Assembly: GCA_016165875.1 (NCBI GenBank)
Contig: JABBOT010000009.1
Span: 12,280,370-12,344,369 of the forward strand
DNA from: Acanthopleura granulata
Taxonomy: Eukaryota > Mollusca > Polyplacophora > Chitonida > Chitonidae
DNA: 64,000 nt
Direction of reading: 5' to 3'
A program made the translations under genes and the position numbers. Below, one piece after another: positions 1 through 19,153 of the stretch. Within the stretch, counting starts at the first letter, position 1; each line of letters begins with the position of its first letter. The notes under the pieces are model-generated. The model was not told the DNA's origin. It ran no database searches and worked only from the letters and a program-made list of their open reading frames with translations.

Positions 1-1222
1 TGGGTGCTGACACATATCTATATTTTCACAGTAAACATTACAAGATGATATGCAACACTGATTCCCCTTGTTTGTGCCCTTACTAAGTATATCTTGATTT
101 TGAAAATGTTTTAAAAGTTTGTGACAAGTTTTTATTTCACTAATATGTCTAGCAGACAGCATTGTGACATGTATTGCCTTGCAATATTTGCAAGTTGTGG
201 TATGCTAGACAGTAGAACAATCTGCAGAGCATAGATCAGTTGTAAACATAAGCCAAGGATAGTTTTGGTTTTATATCGCTTTGAAATAAACGTTTTGCAC
301 AAGTAAAGCCTGTAGACGCAAGTAAAATGGCAAGTTCCAGGATGTATGGCTGTCTTGAATATGGCCACTAGAATAAACCCTGCAGCCACATGCACTGAAA
401 TTAGAATTTTGTGCAAAATCTTGCGTCAAAGGTAAAAATTATTACATTGAAAATGATTACCCAGCAAAATGTGATTAGATCATGATTATAAAGTGTGAGA
501 TTCTTTCGGTCTCATTTATAAATACATGTAGGAATTTCTGAAATGGAGACCGGTCCAGTTTACCTTGTTTACCCGAAAGTGTAGTACAGTGGCGTGTCTT
601 AGCACATGGACAGTTGTAGAACTTTATCTTGACTCTTTTTTGACAACTTTGTCACATTGATTCAGATGTGTGGAAAATTCAGTTGTTCACATTACACTGT
701 TAAACTTTGATGACCTTGGTAATTGCTCAATTCCAGCAACCTGCTGATGGTCGTGGGGTTGCCCTGGGCTCTAGCTTGTTTCCTCCCACCATAATGCTGG
801 CCCCGTAGTAATTAAGTGAAATATTCTTGAGTACTGTGTAAAACACCAACCAAATAAATAAAATAATAATTGACTACCTGTTGCTGTGGATCCAGGTAGA
901 ACTGCATTGTAAGGCACACTTTCATTATATCTGGTTCTTTAAACCTAATCAGCCAAAAAAGGCTTGTACAAGCAAATTACAACCCTACTCAACATTACAG
1001 TAACATCCCCTACGATAATAAACCAAACAGCTCTCCCCCAGACACTGCATATTAAATTACATCCTTACACCTGCTGTGCCCAGTCAAAAGTGAAAAAAAA
1101 CCATAAAAAAATGTACAGTCAAATGAGACTTTCTCATACATGCAAACAGAAATCTTTTTCCTCTCAGACACTTTGCTGGCAGTGATGACATACCTAACCA
1201 CTTGGCTTTTTTTTCTTGACAG
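1..1222 (+). other. Rab35 intron 1 (partial)
   Basis: This non-coding stretch lies upstream of the first Rab35 exon in the window. The expected first exon (N-terminal residues up to the GDSG of the P-loop) was looked for and not found, so it probably lies upstream of base 1. A SINE tail lies at about 722-872. The short open frames here have no splice context or family resemblance. Confidence 0.6.
722..872 (+). mobile_element. tRNA-type SINE, 5'-truncated
   Basis: This matches the 3' half of the SINE family repeated through the window: 'cagcaacctgctgatggtcg', then 'cctcccaccataatgctggc', then 'aaatattcttgagtactgtg', ending in an aaataaat tail. The tRNA-like head is missing. Confidence 0.8.
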
Positions 1223-7180
<5,958 letters not shown>

Positions 7181-10100
7181 GCAACAATGATCCTCTGTAG
7201 TAACAAATCTTCACATAATTGTTTCTTCATTTCTGTTTTCCTTTATGGTTTTTTTCTGTTAGTATTTTCGCTTTTTTTGTAATGGCTGTCAACTTTGGTG
7301 CAAATTACACCAACTGTTTAAGACAAATCATGATTGAGAGATAACATAAGAAAATTTGAAAAGAAAAAGAAAAAAAATCAAAATATTATTTATACATGAC
7401 ACTGTTCCTTGTGGTCAGGTATTTTGTGTGAACATCAGTAAAGCTGAAGTCAGTAATTCGTGTATTTTGACTATTTTTTTGACCACATGATACCATCAGA
7501 TCATGTGTGCCACCATGTCATGACCAGTAGCCTGGGAGTACAAGTTTGCATGTTTAAGCCCAGGTATTTACATATCTTTATCATGAAGATATTGTCCTAA
7601 AAGGCTTAAGTGTCCGATGTAAAGAAACAAAAAAAAAACGCTTCATCAGTGGAAATACCTGTTCAGGTATTATTGTGTGAAGATACCTTGTCTTGGTTAT
7701 CGGTATTCTGATTAAAAAGTAGATTCAACAGAACAGCAGAGAAAGAGTCACGAAGCAAGACTTCAGAAGCCAGGCTTTTGCAAGGAAATTTTCTCACCCA
7801 GCTGGGCATAACAGTACAATGTGATCAGTTTTCATTAGTATGCCAGAAAGATATACCAAAATTATTTAGTGTTTGAAAAATGTGACTTACCAGGATTTTT
7901 AGCCCCTGATGATTCCATTACAAGAGTGGTTTTAAATACGTGTAGTGTTGAAACCAGTGTTCATTGAGTCTGTAATAGATCAGTTATTTTGAGATCAGAT
8001 ATCCAGTGTACATGGTTGCCTATTTGTGGACACTGGTGATTCTTATGGATCTTCTTTCTATTCAGATTGATTTATAAACAAATTTGCCACTGTTATTTTT
8101 CTGTCTGTTCAAGTTTTCAATTTTTTGGAGACTGGGTTAGCTCCCCCAAGTGTGTAACTTATTTTTTAAAGGGAGAAACATAACTGTAGAGATGTACATG
8201 AACTAGTTTGTAAATAAAATTGCATATAATTATCCATATGGTATGTGAACAAGTATGAAAAGCTTTGACATACTTTTTATTCGGAGTGAAGTGACAGTCA
8301 TTTCATTGTGGTGACATGTTAGTGTCCGTTAAGCATGGATAAATATACATTATATATTCTGTATGTATATCACTCAATTTCTTGTGCAAACCATATTTCA
8401 ACAAATGCATCTTAGTAGAAAAATGGTATTTAATTAACTCTGCTTTTAATCTTCCTTTGTAATGAAAAATTTGGTCAACATGTGTAATCTGTGTAGTGAA
8501 TGCTCACAAATTATATGATAAATAAGAAAATCGTCAGGAAAAAATAAATATTTATACGATATTTCTTTAAAACTGAGAAAAAATACCAGTGTTTCAGATT
8601 ATGACAGCATTTTCCGTGACAGAAGCAAACTGTAAAGGTACTGTTTATTTACTGAATAACATGAACTGTGATCTCTGGCATGATGATCCTACTTTAACCT
8701 AATCTTTGGAACTTCATAATTACTGAAAAAAATGTAGTGTATTGGACTCTAGTAAAGTATATAGGAAAGAAACACAAGAGAGAAAGAAACTTGATTTAAG
8801 AAAATTATTGAATATAGTTTAGAAAGCATTTTTTTGTGATGTTACACCAAGTTTTCTTATTCATTTAGGCTATGTTATTACTGTCATGACTTGATATTTT
8901 GATCATTTGGTTTTATGGACCATGGCCAATATTTCTCTGAGGGATTTTCCAATTTAGTTCCTGTAGTTTATATGTATCTCATGTAGACTTCATTGTTTTC
9001 TGCTGTGGCAGAATGGTTTGTTCTTTTTCTTGTTTTTAATTAATATATTTATATGACCTGTAAGCTCTTTTCTAAGTTTAATAAGTCTAATTCTTTTCTA
9101 AGTCTACATGGCAAGCAAATTGATATGTGCACAACCTGTTGGGATTACACCCTGAAATTTCCCTTTCTACTATAGTACCCACAAAAGTCTTAATTTTGTC
9201 AGTTGCATGCCGCTAGCTCACAACTTACTCACCACTAGCTCACCTGGTGTGACAAGCCTATTGGAACATTCTGAATCCTCCTGTGCCCTAGAGGCATACC
9301 ATTAGCTGGCTATTGACTGGCTACTAGGTCACACGTGGAATACGTTACACATGACTTGTACTGTGTGTGACGTAGGCCATCTTTTATTTGATTAAGAATT
9401 GAGTTGTATCTTCATCCAGAACTGTTCTTACAGATGTTCACACTAAGCTCTGGTTGTTGATTAGTTCAACAGTAAATTGTAGATTGTGCTTCATAGCTTG
9501 TTTGTATACATGTATATAGCTACATTCCATTGTGTGAAGGTAAGAGAAGTTTTAGATGTGAAACTATTTAAATCTGTCCAGCAACAGAAATGTTATCTCT
9601 CTTAATTTGTGTTAGTTGGCAGATGTTCAGCTCTTTTTCTGTGGAATTTGTGTATGTTTTCTTTTTAATGATGACATTTCCAAAGATGAGATGATGAATT
9701 TTTTCCTCTGGTTCTGTGAACAGGTACAGATTGGTCTTCCATCAGCATCACAGAGAGCTGTTATTAGCCTAACAGGTTTGATGTTTTGCACTTGGCAAAC
9801 TGGTGATTTCTTTTTCAAAACTTAAAGAAACATGTGCTTGTGAAATTAAGGGAAGGTCTAAATGTTAACATATTATTTATTGTAAATTACCTATAATTTC
9901 ATTGAATTTTTCATCATCTAATCACCCTGATGTACAAGCTGTTGCACAGAAGAGTGAGTAATCGGTGAAAAAGCAAATGAAGGTAAAGTGACTTTAATAT
10001 TTCAGTGGGTAGTAACTGTCAGAGTTACTTGATAATGAAAAAGCAACTCTATTCGCCACACTTTCTCTATTTCAGTAATTGATAATAATAACGCTTATCT

Positions 10101-12975
10101 GTTTAAACTCGTTGATATCTTTGTTTTGATTGGATGGCAAATGGCGAACTTGTTGCTGATCTTTTAATTATGTGTGTGTGTATATATATGTTTATTGCGA
10201 AGCTTAAGCAGTTTGCCTTTAGTATTTGTGTAATCAGTTTCATAAGTATATGTTTTGAAACTAAGCAAAAACATAATGATGAGAGAATGTGTTAATTGCT
10301 TCAGATATTTTAAAACAAGTTTGGGCGTGTCTGTAAGCAGATGAATCTTAGCTGCTGACTGGCTTTTTTAGCTTGGAGTCAAACAAAACTAGCGTATTTG
10401 GACTAAGCTGTCTCCATGCATTTGGTAGCAAATAATTATGTTTAAAACCTGTTTTCTTTCATGCCTCCCAATATTCTTTCATGTTTCTTGAGACCAAAAC
10501 AAAGCTTTCACATGCTTACAACTAGATTCATTCGGCTATTTGAATCAGTGAGTTCAGCTAAAAACTGTTATGCGTATTAGTTCAGTGAGTCTTTTTTACA
10601 TGTTACAAGTGTGCTCATATTTCTGTATAAACAGAGGCTTGCGTGAAAGCTCTTCAAAGCAAGACATATTTATCAAAATGTATAATTTTGAACTGAACTC
10701 TTTATATGTCTTGTATATAAAGATAAATTATAGTTTTGTGGTACATTTTAACAATCCAAAGAAACTTCAGAAAATAATATTTTGTTACATGAATTAGATT
10801 TAGTGTCAGTCAGAGGGGTAAAATGACAGCAAAGTGTTGTTTTTTTTTTTTGTTAAAAGAATAGGAGAAAGTATATCTAGGTTTACATCAACTAAAAAGT
10901 TAAGCCGGCTAAAAGTCTTACGACAAAATTTTGTGGATAGTCAGTTTTTAAAATTTACTATGGTTGAACACATGATGCGAACATACTGGGAAGAAAAAAA
11001 GGCCAAGCTCACGTTTTGGATGAATAATTTGCTCTCCGCTGTCAATTACATTACAGAAGATTGTTTTTGTTTTTTTTTGTAAAATTCTTTCTTGTTTTTG
11101 TATGTAGGCTTCTTAAGAAATTTTAATACTAGCTTGTTGCCATGCTCTTAAATTTGGTATAAAAGTGCAACAGTATTCTGTTAAGAGTGAAGCTTTCACA
11201 CAACAATGCGAATAATTAAATGCAACATGTTTGACTTGGCTGTACTGTCTTAAAGTTTTTGTGTCATGATATTGTGGAAAGAAATAAAAAAAACAGAAGC
11301 CAACTTTTTGATTCATAAACATTACCAGTCTGAAACTTCAGAAAATATCTGAAACTATGTTATATGTCAGCTGTATGTCATATGTATATGTGATATCTCA
11401 ATTGAAAACCTGTGTAATCATCAGAAGAGACCACTTGACCATGTACTTGTTAATCATTATTGGAATCTACATTGTTACTTGTACAAATTTACTTCTTTTC
11501 TGTCATCATGGCAAGATTGACAGAGGAGATTACTCAATACCTCCAATGTTGAAACATAAGTTAACATGTAGCCGATATCACAGTCTGGCAAGACAATCCC
11601 ATGTATAAATTGTGTAAAGAAGTGTTCGTATTAAAACACGTTAGCTTTAACATTTGATACAGGAAACATAGGGATGCTAGACTTTTTCTTTTCTCTCTCT
11701 TTTTTTTTTCCTCGCAGCAACACCAGGTTTGTGAAACTTTTTTAACTGCACCATATGATATGCCCACTATATGTCCAGTTCTGATTGGCATGCCAGCCAG
11801 AAGGGTCAACATTGTATTGTTTGCCTGCACAATTTTACGTCACCATCAAAGCAAAAAAGTTACAATCAAGAATGTGTTAGTAATGTACTGCCATATTAAA
11901 TTGTAGGCTTTTGATCCGAATTGGCCTTCTGCCCCTTCGATTCCCAGTTTTATGTTTGTCTTGTAATAATTTATGTTCAGTTATCCATCCAATTTTTGTG
12001 TAATGTTTCACTAGAAAGTTTTTAATTGTTCTGTACCAGTATAAGTAATAATGTTACATTGTTTCAAACCGGTAATTTTGTTCTCATTTATGGTAAAATT
12101 GATACTGTTTCTCCCCCATCCCATATATTTCCTGTATCATATACTGTATAGGGGATGGTATACATACATATGGCTGTATTATATATGTGTTCCACTTGTG
12201 CAAATAGGCACAAGATGCTGCATGGTAATCATCAGTAGGTTTTTAAGAAATGAATCAAGAAATAAATTGATTTAGGATAATTATGTGTATTGTGTTGTGT
12301 ATACATAATGTTAAAATGCATTGTCGTTACCCTTTTCTTGAATATCTTAATAGCAGACTCTTAATACTGTATTTAACAAATGGAACCTTGAGTGCCAGTG
12401 CAGTAGGCCTTTTATCCAACTCGAAATCTTATCACATTTATGAAACCTCTGGGTCATGAAATTAAGTAGGTCTTACTGTACAAATTGACTCCAGAGTTTG
12501 ATACAAGATTCAAATTTTGGCACTTTTTGATCAAATTTTTCACTTAATCCTGAGAACCTTTTTACGAGGCTGAGGCCAATCCAAGTTTTGGTAGATACGA
12601 ATATGTCATGGTGACATTAGTTTTTGATACCACTTGTGTATATGTAACAGTAAGTCTGAGTGATCCCCACTTCACGTTCTTATCTCGGGAAGGTAAAAAC
12701 AATGGTTGGCAACTCTTGGCTCTTGGTGAGAAGACACAAGGTTCACCATAAAACTTCTCTGAGTCATTCCTTCTTCTTGAATGCTATAAGCAAGTCCTAG
12801 GTACCTAACAAAACAGTGCACTATATAGGCCTACTAACCCCAGCCTTCACTGCATACATGCTGATCAGTGGCAGTTCTGGGTACACAACACTTACACAGC
12901 CTGATCAAGGGAGATCACTCTCGGCGTTTACACTGACTCGCAACAAACACCACAACGCGCGATTAGCAAACAAAC
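7181..12975 (+). other. Rab35 3' UTR and intergenic, AT-rich
   Basis: No gene is supported in these 5.8 kb. Candidate polyadenylation signals follow the Rab35 stop (aataaa near 8213 and 8546). A short (gt)n(at)n microsatellite lies near 10170-10190. Bases 12880-12975, just upstream of AIP, are richer in CpG and probably include its promoter and 5' UTR. Open frames at 9616-9825, 10834-11082 and 12051-12275 show no family resemblance or splice context. Confidence 0.6.
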
Positions 12976-15900
12976 ATGGCTGACATCCTAGAGAATCTTC
13001 AAAAGCAAGGCATATACAAACGCATCTTGCACGGCGGAGAAGGCAAAATTCCTGAATTTTCACATGGATCTAAGGTAAGTAAACAGAAGTTCATGAAATC
13101 CCATCGATTAATAGTGTACTGATATGGTGCTTGTTGTGATCTGGTTGACGTTTCGGCTTTGATGTGACGCCGTTCACAACAAGAACACTGACTGACAGCT
13201 TGATCTGACGGATAATTGGGCGAAACTAAAATGTGAGTGATCATCTTGACAGGACTTGGTTCGTGAAAGAAACTGTTGCTTAAGTGTAAGGCATTAGAAC
13301 GGTGAAGTATATTTTAGCGGCCTGGTTACGGTACTACTGACTGTACAAGATAGTGAGACAAAGCAGTTCGATGAAAGTGTTACAGCTAGCTGGTCGGCTA
13401 CGTACGTTACCGTTGTGCACAGCATCGGTCCCATAGAAGACCACTGTGACAATTCACTTCAAGAAAGAAAACAAAAACAAAACAGGATCGGTAAGCCATC
13501 TTTCAACAGTATTTCACTACAAATAATAGTCCATCTAGATGGACTCAGAGTGATATTTTAAAATTCTGACATTCATTGCAACCCTGAGTCCGTCACCCGT
13601 ACTTGAAAAACTCGCAGCAGATCTCAGAACTCGAAGCCAGTGAATATAAGTGGCACTCCAACTCACCCTTTTTGCCCATTTCTATGAGATTTTCCGGTTG
13701 AATCTCGAATCTATCTTCTTAATTCACTTCCTTTACTGATGAAACTAATTGACTCACAGTCTCCTGGCCACAAATGGCCAAATAGCTCACTGTTGGCAGA
13801 TATTTTGAAAAGCCTCGTGACCGACTCTTTGTCCTGAAATGCAGCAGAGTTCTGGTTTGGAAAACATCTTAAAAACTAAGATGTTTTCATTACTGTTTGT
13901 AGGTTGCAATACAAATCTTCATAATACAACTGAGAAGGGCCTAAAATTTTTTGTTTCTGTCAGTTAAGTTTGAATATAGGTGAGTTTGTGTGACACGAGC
14001 ATGGACCTCATCAAGAACAGTTCCATTGACTTTGAGTTCAGAGCTATGCAGAGATTTTTTTGAGTACAGGTGATGGACTCAGGATTGCAGTGAATGTCAG
14101 AATTTGAAAATAACATCCTGAGTCGCAGTCTTCTGGTCACAAACAGCCAAACGGCTCACTGTTGGCAGACATTTTGAAAAGTGTCGTAACCTACTCTTGG
14201 CCCTGAAATATAATAGAGTTTTGGTTTGGAAAACATCTTCAAAACTAATATGTTTTCATCGCTGTTTGTAGGTTACAATACAAACCTTCATGATATAACC
14301 GATAAGGGCATAAAATTTTTTGTTTCTGTCAATTCATTTTGAATATAGGTAAGTTTGCGTGACATGAGCATGGACCTCATGGAAAACAGTTCCATTTTTT
14401 ATGAGTATTGGTGATGGACTCAGGGTTGCGATCAACAGCTTGAACCCTACCTTACATTTGGTGTGATCTGATTCCTTAAGCCAAGCAGATTGTAAAAATA
14501 GCAAAGCCATCACTGGTGAACCATCTTTCAACAGTAATCCAACCGATTAAACTTTTGATCTGAACTTTTTGAGCCAACATCGCCATGTCTTGAATTTCAG
14601 CTTGTGGCAGGCGAGGGACCGCAAAACTTTTATCCCACCCTACACATACTCATGCGCTATAAAGAGTATATGTAGGGTAGGATAAAATTTTCGCAGCCCA
14701 TTGCCTGCCAGAAGTTGAAATTCAAGAGATGGTCATGTTGGCTCGAAAAGTTTGGCTCAAAAGTTTAAACGGCTGGATTACTGTTGAAAGATGGTTTACC
14801 AATGCTGGCTTTTTTTTTTTCTTTGTTGTGAAATTGTCACTGTGGACTTCTATGGGACCAATGCTGGGTGCCATGGTAACGTAGGTAGGTGACTGTACTA
14901 GATGAAAGGAGCTGTGTCTTACAAACTGGCCTACATGACTGACGAACAGTAGTGGGATGTTTGATTTGGTGATGCAGAAAGCCTTTTCAGTGCGACAGTC
15001 ACATGATGTGAAAAATATTTACCTTGTAATATGTAATAAAATAAGAATGGTGGGCTTGTATCATTTGTAGTACTGACATTAAGGTAGATGCCTTGGCCAT
15101 CCTTAAAAAACTATTTGTTGGCCTAGAACCTGAATCTGTGAGAAAAAATATGGTCAGTTGGTCAGTAGGGAATTCATTTTCTTTCTTCTTTTTTTTTGAT
15201 TCTGACTGTTGATAAAGATAGGGTTTTTTAAGAAATTAACATGGAGAGTAAAAAAAAAGAAATTATCAAAATACCAATAAATCCATAGTGGGGCCTTTTT
15301 GTGGAGGGTCGTTCTGGTTACACCCAACAAACATATTTATTAGCATGACCCTTGTTACACAATACATTGATTTCATATTTAAGGTGTTCATTGATATAAA
15401 TGTGCATGTTTGTGTTCGGCTTAGATTTATGGAATGTAAGCATTGTCAGTACACTTTCTGCTATGGCATTACTGTGTGGGCCTCAGGAGGGAAGTATTTA
15501 TTTCAGGCCATTTTCCATTACCGTACCTGCCTATGTGATGAGGACAAGACCGTGCTTGATGACAGCCGACACCATGACAAACCCATGGAGCTGATCTTTG
15601 GAAAACAGTTCAAATTGTCTGTCTGGGAAACATGCCTAAAATCCATGAAAATGAAGGAAGTGGCTGAGTTTACTGTGGAATCAAAGGTAAAAGGAAACAG
15701 AAATGAGAGAATGGGAAATCTACTGACTGAATAGGCTTTTTTTTTTCTCGTTCATAAACGCAACATTATAATACACCGTATTAAAAGTGTGGCTTCAATG
15801 AGGGCTGTGGATGAATTAGTTGCACTAAGGTTCATTACCTTTCAGATTACAGATTAAAGTATTTATACTACCTCAATTTTCATTGATTACATTTACATCT

Positions 15901-18900
15901 GCCCAAAAGTTGCACTTTCATTGCGAAAAGGTCAAGGAATTTCTCTGAGGTATCTCTGTGATATTTATTCCTTGACCACAGCCCAGATATACAACATATG
16001 TATGCTTTTAAATGGCACCCAATCCAGCACATCCCATATTGGAAGGTATGACCACTTTAATCAGTGATCTTGATGACCTAGGTGCTTCCCACCAAGGCAG
16101 TCGTTCTGAGTGCAAGCCCAGCTGATGCTGCCTTCCTCTCCGGCGGCACGTGAAAAGGTCCGTCAGCAACCTGCGAATAGTCATGGAGTTTTCCCTGGGT
16201 TCTGCCTGGTTTCCTCCCACCATAATGTTCGGTGCCTGTCGTATAAGTGAAATGTTCTCGAGTACAGCAGTGAAGTAAATAAATATACGGCCACTTGAAG
16301 GGTTGTTGGTTTTGATTCATTTCTTATCCAAAAAATTCAAGTCTTGGTATCAAAACATATCATGTTTAGGCCTTTACATGCTCCTGAAAGTGCATTTCAA
16401 CAGGCCAAACATCAGCTGCAAATTATCTCTGAGGTATTTCGTCCTTAACAACAGCCACAGATACAACATATTTCCATTTTTAAATGCTAACCAATCCAGC
16501 ACATCCTGTATGGGAAGGCACAACCACTTTAATCTATGTCTTTTAATGCAATGAGGTGTCATATGCCAGACTATACCAATTGTCCAGCTAGCTCCATATG
16601 CTATCATGGTGCGAGTTTGATTGTAATTTCTCTTCCTTATTATGTCTTTTTTCTTTTCTTTTTTTCTCACACCAGCATGTGGACTCATACCCTGTTGTGG
16701 CCAAAAGTTTACGTGACATTTACAAGAAGCAAAATCACAAAGATTCGCATGATGAGGAAAAGTCACATCACTGCTGTGGAATGATGTCTATGGCAGAGAA
16801 GGGGATGGGCTCTGAGGACCTGGACAATCTAGTGGCTAATCCCCAGCCTCTCACATTTACACTGGGTAACTAGGACAGCATTATTGAATCTGTGCTGTAG
16901 AGGTACTCCTTTTTATAAGTAGGGTGTGTGTCGTGTGTGGGCAATGGGAAAGAAACAGTAAATGGGAAAAAAAACAGTAAAAATGAAGTTAACAGGCGTT
17001 TATGGAAAAACAGTTGAAAACACCAAGAGTTATGTTTCTCAAAAAAATTTCACTGAATTAAATGCAGTCAAAGATTTCATGGTCAGTGGTGTAACAGCCA
17101 GTCATTTGCTGACCCTAAAAGTGGTGTTGCGTGTCAGATTGGCTTCTCCATGCACAGTATGAGTGGCGGTCAGTTTTGTTCAGTCCTCAGCATAAAGGTG
17201 TGGAAAAAATTTTGTGAAGTCATTCACATAAATTGTCAGTACACCTCATTAAGATTCTTTTCAAAATTCATTAAGGGGGTTGAATGTGCTGGTATGGCCA
17301 TTCAAATGGTTTTACATGAATTTTTGTTGGATTTTACCAGTCAGTGTGACATGGTTTTAAGCCAGACAGCTGTTTCAAGTGGTGCATCATTATGCATGAG
17401 CAGAACAGGTCATACGTGTACAGAAGGTAAACAAAAGCACATGGTTGTCTGTGCCTGTGTTTTAACATTCAGCTACACCCCCCCGATTCTCTGGCATAGT
17501 CCTGTTGTTTAATAATTCAAGGCAGTGTTTTCTTCTTCTTGTTTTCAGAGTTGTTGAAACTAGAAGCTGACTATGACAAGGAGGCTTGGGAAATGAGTGA
17601 TGAAGAGAAAGTAGCGGCCGTTCCCAGATTACGCGAGGAAGGCAACACGTTGTACAAAAACAAACAGTATGACCAAGCTGTGGAGAAATACACCAAAGCC
17701 ATTGGGATATTAGAACAGTTACTTTTAAGGTGAGGAAGGGCTCTCTGTGGCTCAGTCGGTTAGCGCGCAAGCGCAGAATAAGTACCGCTTGGGGCGTACT
17801 TGGGAAGATCCACCAACAACCTGCAGATGGTCATGGGTTTCCTCCCACCATAATGCTGGCCCCCATCTTATATGTTAAATAATCTTATGTACGGCGTAAA
17901 ATTCCAACCAAATAAATAAATAAATAAATGTAAGGTGAGGACACGTACTACAGTGAAAGTACGTAAAGAAATGCTAATGGTAATGTTGATACATTTTTTT
18001 TTTGAACATGGAACCATAGTGCTTTCCAAGGTGGTGTTTTCAAGGCTCATCATAATTAACAGCAATTCATTACATTTATTGAATATGGTATATGAAGGCT
18101 TTCATAGATCCAACTTTTTTATTAAACAGGCATTGATTTGTCAGGTAAATGATGTCTACAGACACATGTTACATTGTCCTAAAGACTTAAAGATATAAGG
18201 GTTATAAAGATCATTTTTGTGTACGTGAAGTTTTTACACTGTGGTAGTTTTCAATTTGTCACTGTTCCAGGGAGAAGCCAGGCGATGAAGCCTGGGTGAA
18301 GCTGAACGAGCTGAAGGTGCCGTTGTTGTTGAACTTTGCTCAGTGTAAGCTGGTGCAACAGGACTATTATCCTGTCATTGAGCACACGTCTACAGTGCTG
18401 GACCAACAGCCAGGTACAAAGGCAGCCACTAAAATTAGCCTAATTCTTCTAATTTTTTTAATGTTTGGTTTGCCATTTTTAGCCAGTATACATGTAATTG
18501 TCAGGGATGAATACACAGTTTATCTTTTCGCACATGGTTAGTCCTCGTCATGAACATAGCCAAGCCTTTACTTTTCTGGGAGAGAAACGGAAACTTTTAC
18601 TTTTAGCAGTGCTAATGTTGTCCTAAAAAGTAGAAGAATCAGGGTACGTCTGGTTCCTGCCCACTGTAAACTCTTCCCACTTAATACTTGTACCTCCTAA
18701 AATAACAGTAACCCTACAAGTTTGATGGAAGATCAGTTTTTTCTTTCACTGTAGTTGAGCTATTTTTGTCTCTGCCTTATTCCTTGTGGTTGATTTATTA
18801 CATTATGACTGAAAACTTTGTTTAGTTTTCTTGCAACAAGTTTATAAAAATGCATTATAAAAAATTGATGTGTTTTTTTTTTTTGGCAAATATCTAAAAA

Positions 18901-19153
18901 TTATGAAATTTTATTACATTTTATTGATGTATGAATCATTATGTTTGCAGATAACGTTAAAGCTTTGTTCCGTAGAGGAAAAGCCCATGTGGGAGCGTGG
19001 AACCCTGTCGAGGCCCGTCAAGATCTGCAGAGAGTCGCGGAACTTGACCCCACCCTCGCAGGCTCGGTGAAGAAAGAACTCGCTCACCTGGACCAGCTAC
19101 AGAAACAGAAAGACGCCGAGGACAGTGCAAAACTCAGAGGGAAATTGTTTTAA
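12976..19153 (+). CDS. AIP: AIP, HSP90 co-chaperone with FKBP-like and TPR domains
   Basis: Exons: 12976-13074, 15507-15686, 16676-16865, 17549-17729, 18271-18413, 18951-19153 (TAA). Together they total 996 bases, 331 residues, against 330 in human AIP. AIP stabilises the aryl hydrocarbon receptor-HSP90 complex in the cytosol. The start MADILENLQKQGI parallels human MADIIARLREDGI, and this fixes the initiator. The FKBP-like domain (about residues 10-165) contains TVLDDSR, KPMELIFGK, VWETCLKSM and HCCGM. The TPR region (about 180-325) contains EEGNTLYKNKQYDQAVEKY, LLLNFAQCKL and ALFRRGKAHVGAWN. The conserved KLRGKLF tail parallels human RFRGIFSH. All exon phases agree. Intron 1 holds a foldback element, and intron 4 a SINE starting a few bases after the donor. 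It is convergent with DDX52. Confidence 0.95.
13752..14399. repeat. Direct tandem duplication, 369-bp offset
   Basis: Bases 13752-14030 recur at 14121-14399. Paired anchors are 'gctcactgttggcaga' (13785/14154), 'aaattttttgtttctgtca' and 'catggacctcat', all at the same 369-base offset. It sits inside the foldback element. Confidence 0.8.
14515..14800. repeat. Inner palindrome, ~140-bp arms
   Basis: The left arm begins 'ggtgaaccatctttcaacag' and the right arm ends with its near complement 'ctgttgaaagatggtttacc'. Matching inner blocks include 'gagccaacat', 'cttgaatttca' and 'ggcaggc'. The centre is near 14655-14660, with almost no loop. Confidence 0.8.
16063..16290 (+). mobile_element. tRNA-type SINE, nearly complete
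   Basis: It begins in the degraded head (cacca-type block then 'ctgagtgcaagcccagct'), runs through 'gtcagcaacctgcgaatagtc' and 'cctcccaccataatgttcgg', and ends 'aaatgttctcgagtacagca' with an aaataaat tail. It lies in AIP intron 2. Confidence 0.75.
17726..17941 (+). mobile_element. tRNA-type SINE with 11-bp TSD spanning a 5' splice site
   Basis: The SINE head 'ctctgtggctcagtcggtta' starts a few bases after the donor of AIP exon 4, and the tail is (aaat)n. The target-site duplication taaggtgagga is present exactly at 17726-17736 and 17931-17941. Exon 4 ends at 17729, so each copy contains the donor aag|gtgagg. The middle is shortened: the head passes quickly to 'caacaacctgcagatggtc'. Confidence 0.93.

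Larger units (their letters stand above)
13397..14890. mobile_element. Foldback-type element with long inverted ends (AIP intron 1)
   Basis: Outer inverted arms are 13397-13516 and about 14781-14890. Both carry 'ggtcccatagaag', a 'ccac(t/a)gtgacaatt' block and 'ccatctttcaacagta' in opposite orientation. Inside are a direct duplication at a 369-base offset (13752-14030 and 14121-14399) and a second long palindrome (14515-14800). No coding frame is visible, so it looks non-autonomous. A related piece lies at about 36926-37000 in DDX52 intron 1. Confidence 0.65.

Noticed and set aside
15288..15734. 148-codon open frame starting upstream of AIP exon 2
   Set aside because: Only 15507-15686 matches AIP; the upstream part is intron read-through.
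17737..17760. tRNA gene at the SINE head
   Set aside because: Box A-like and, in other copies, box B-like words are present, but there is no full cloverleaf. The sequence continues into the SINE body and recurs with an (aaat)n tail.
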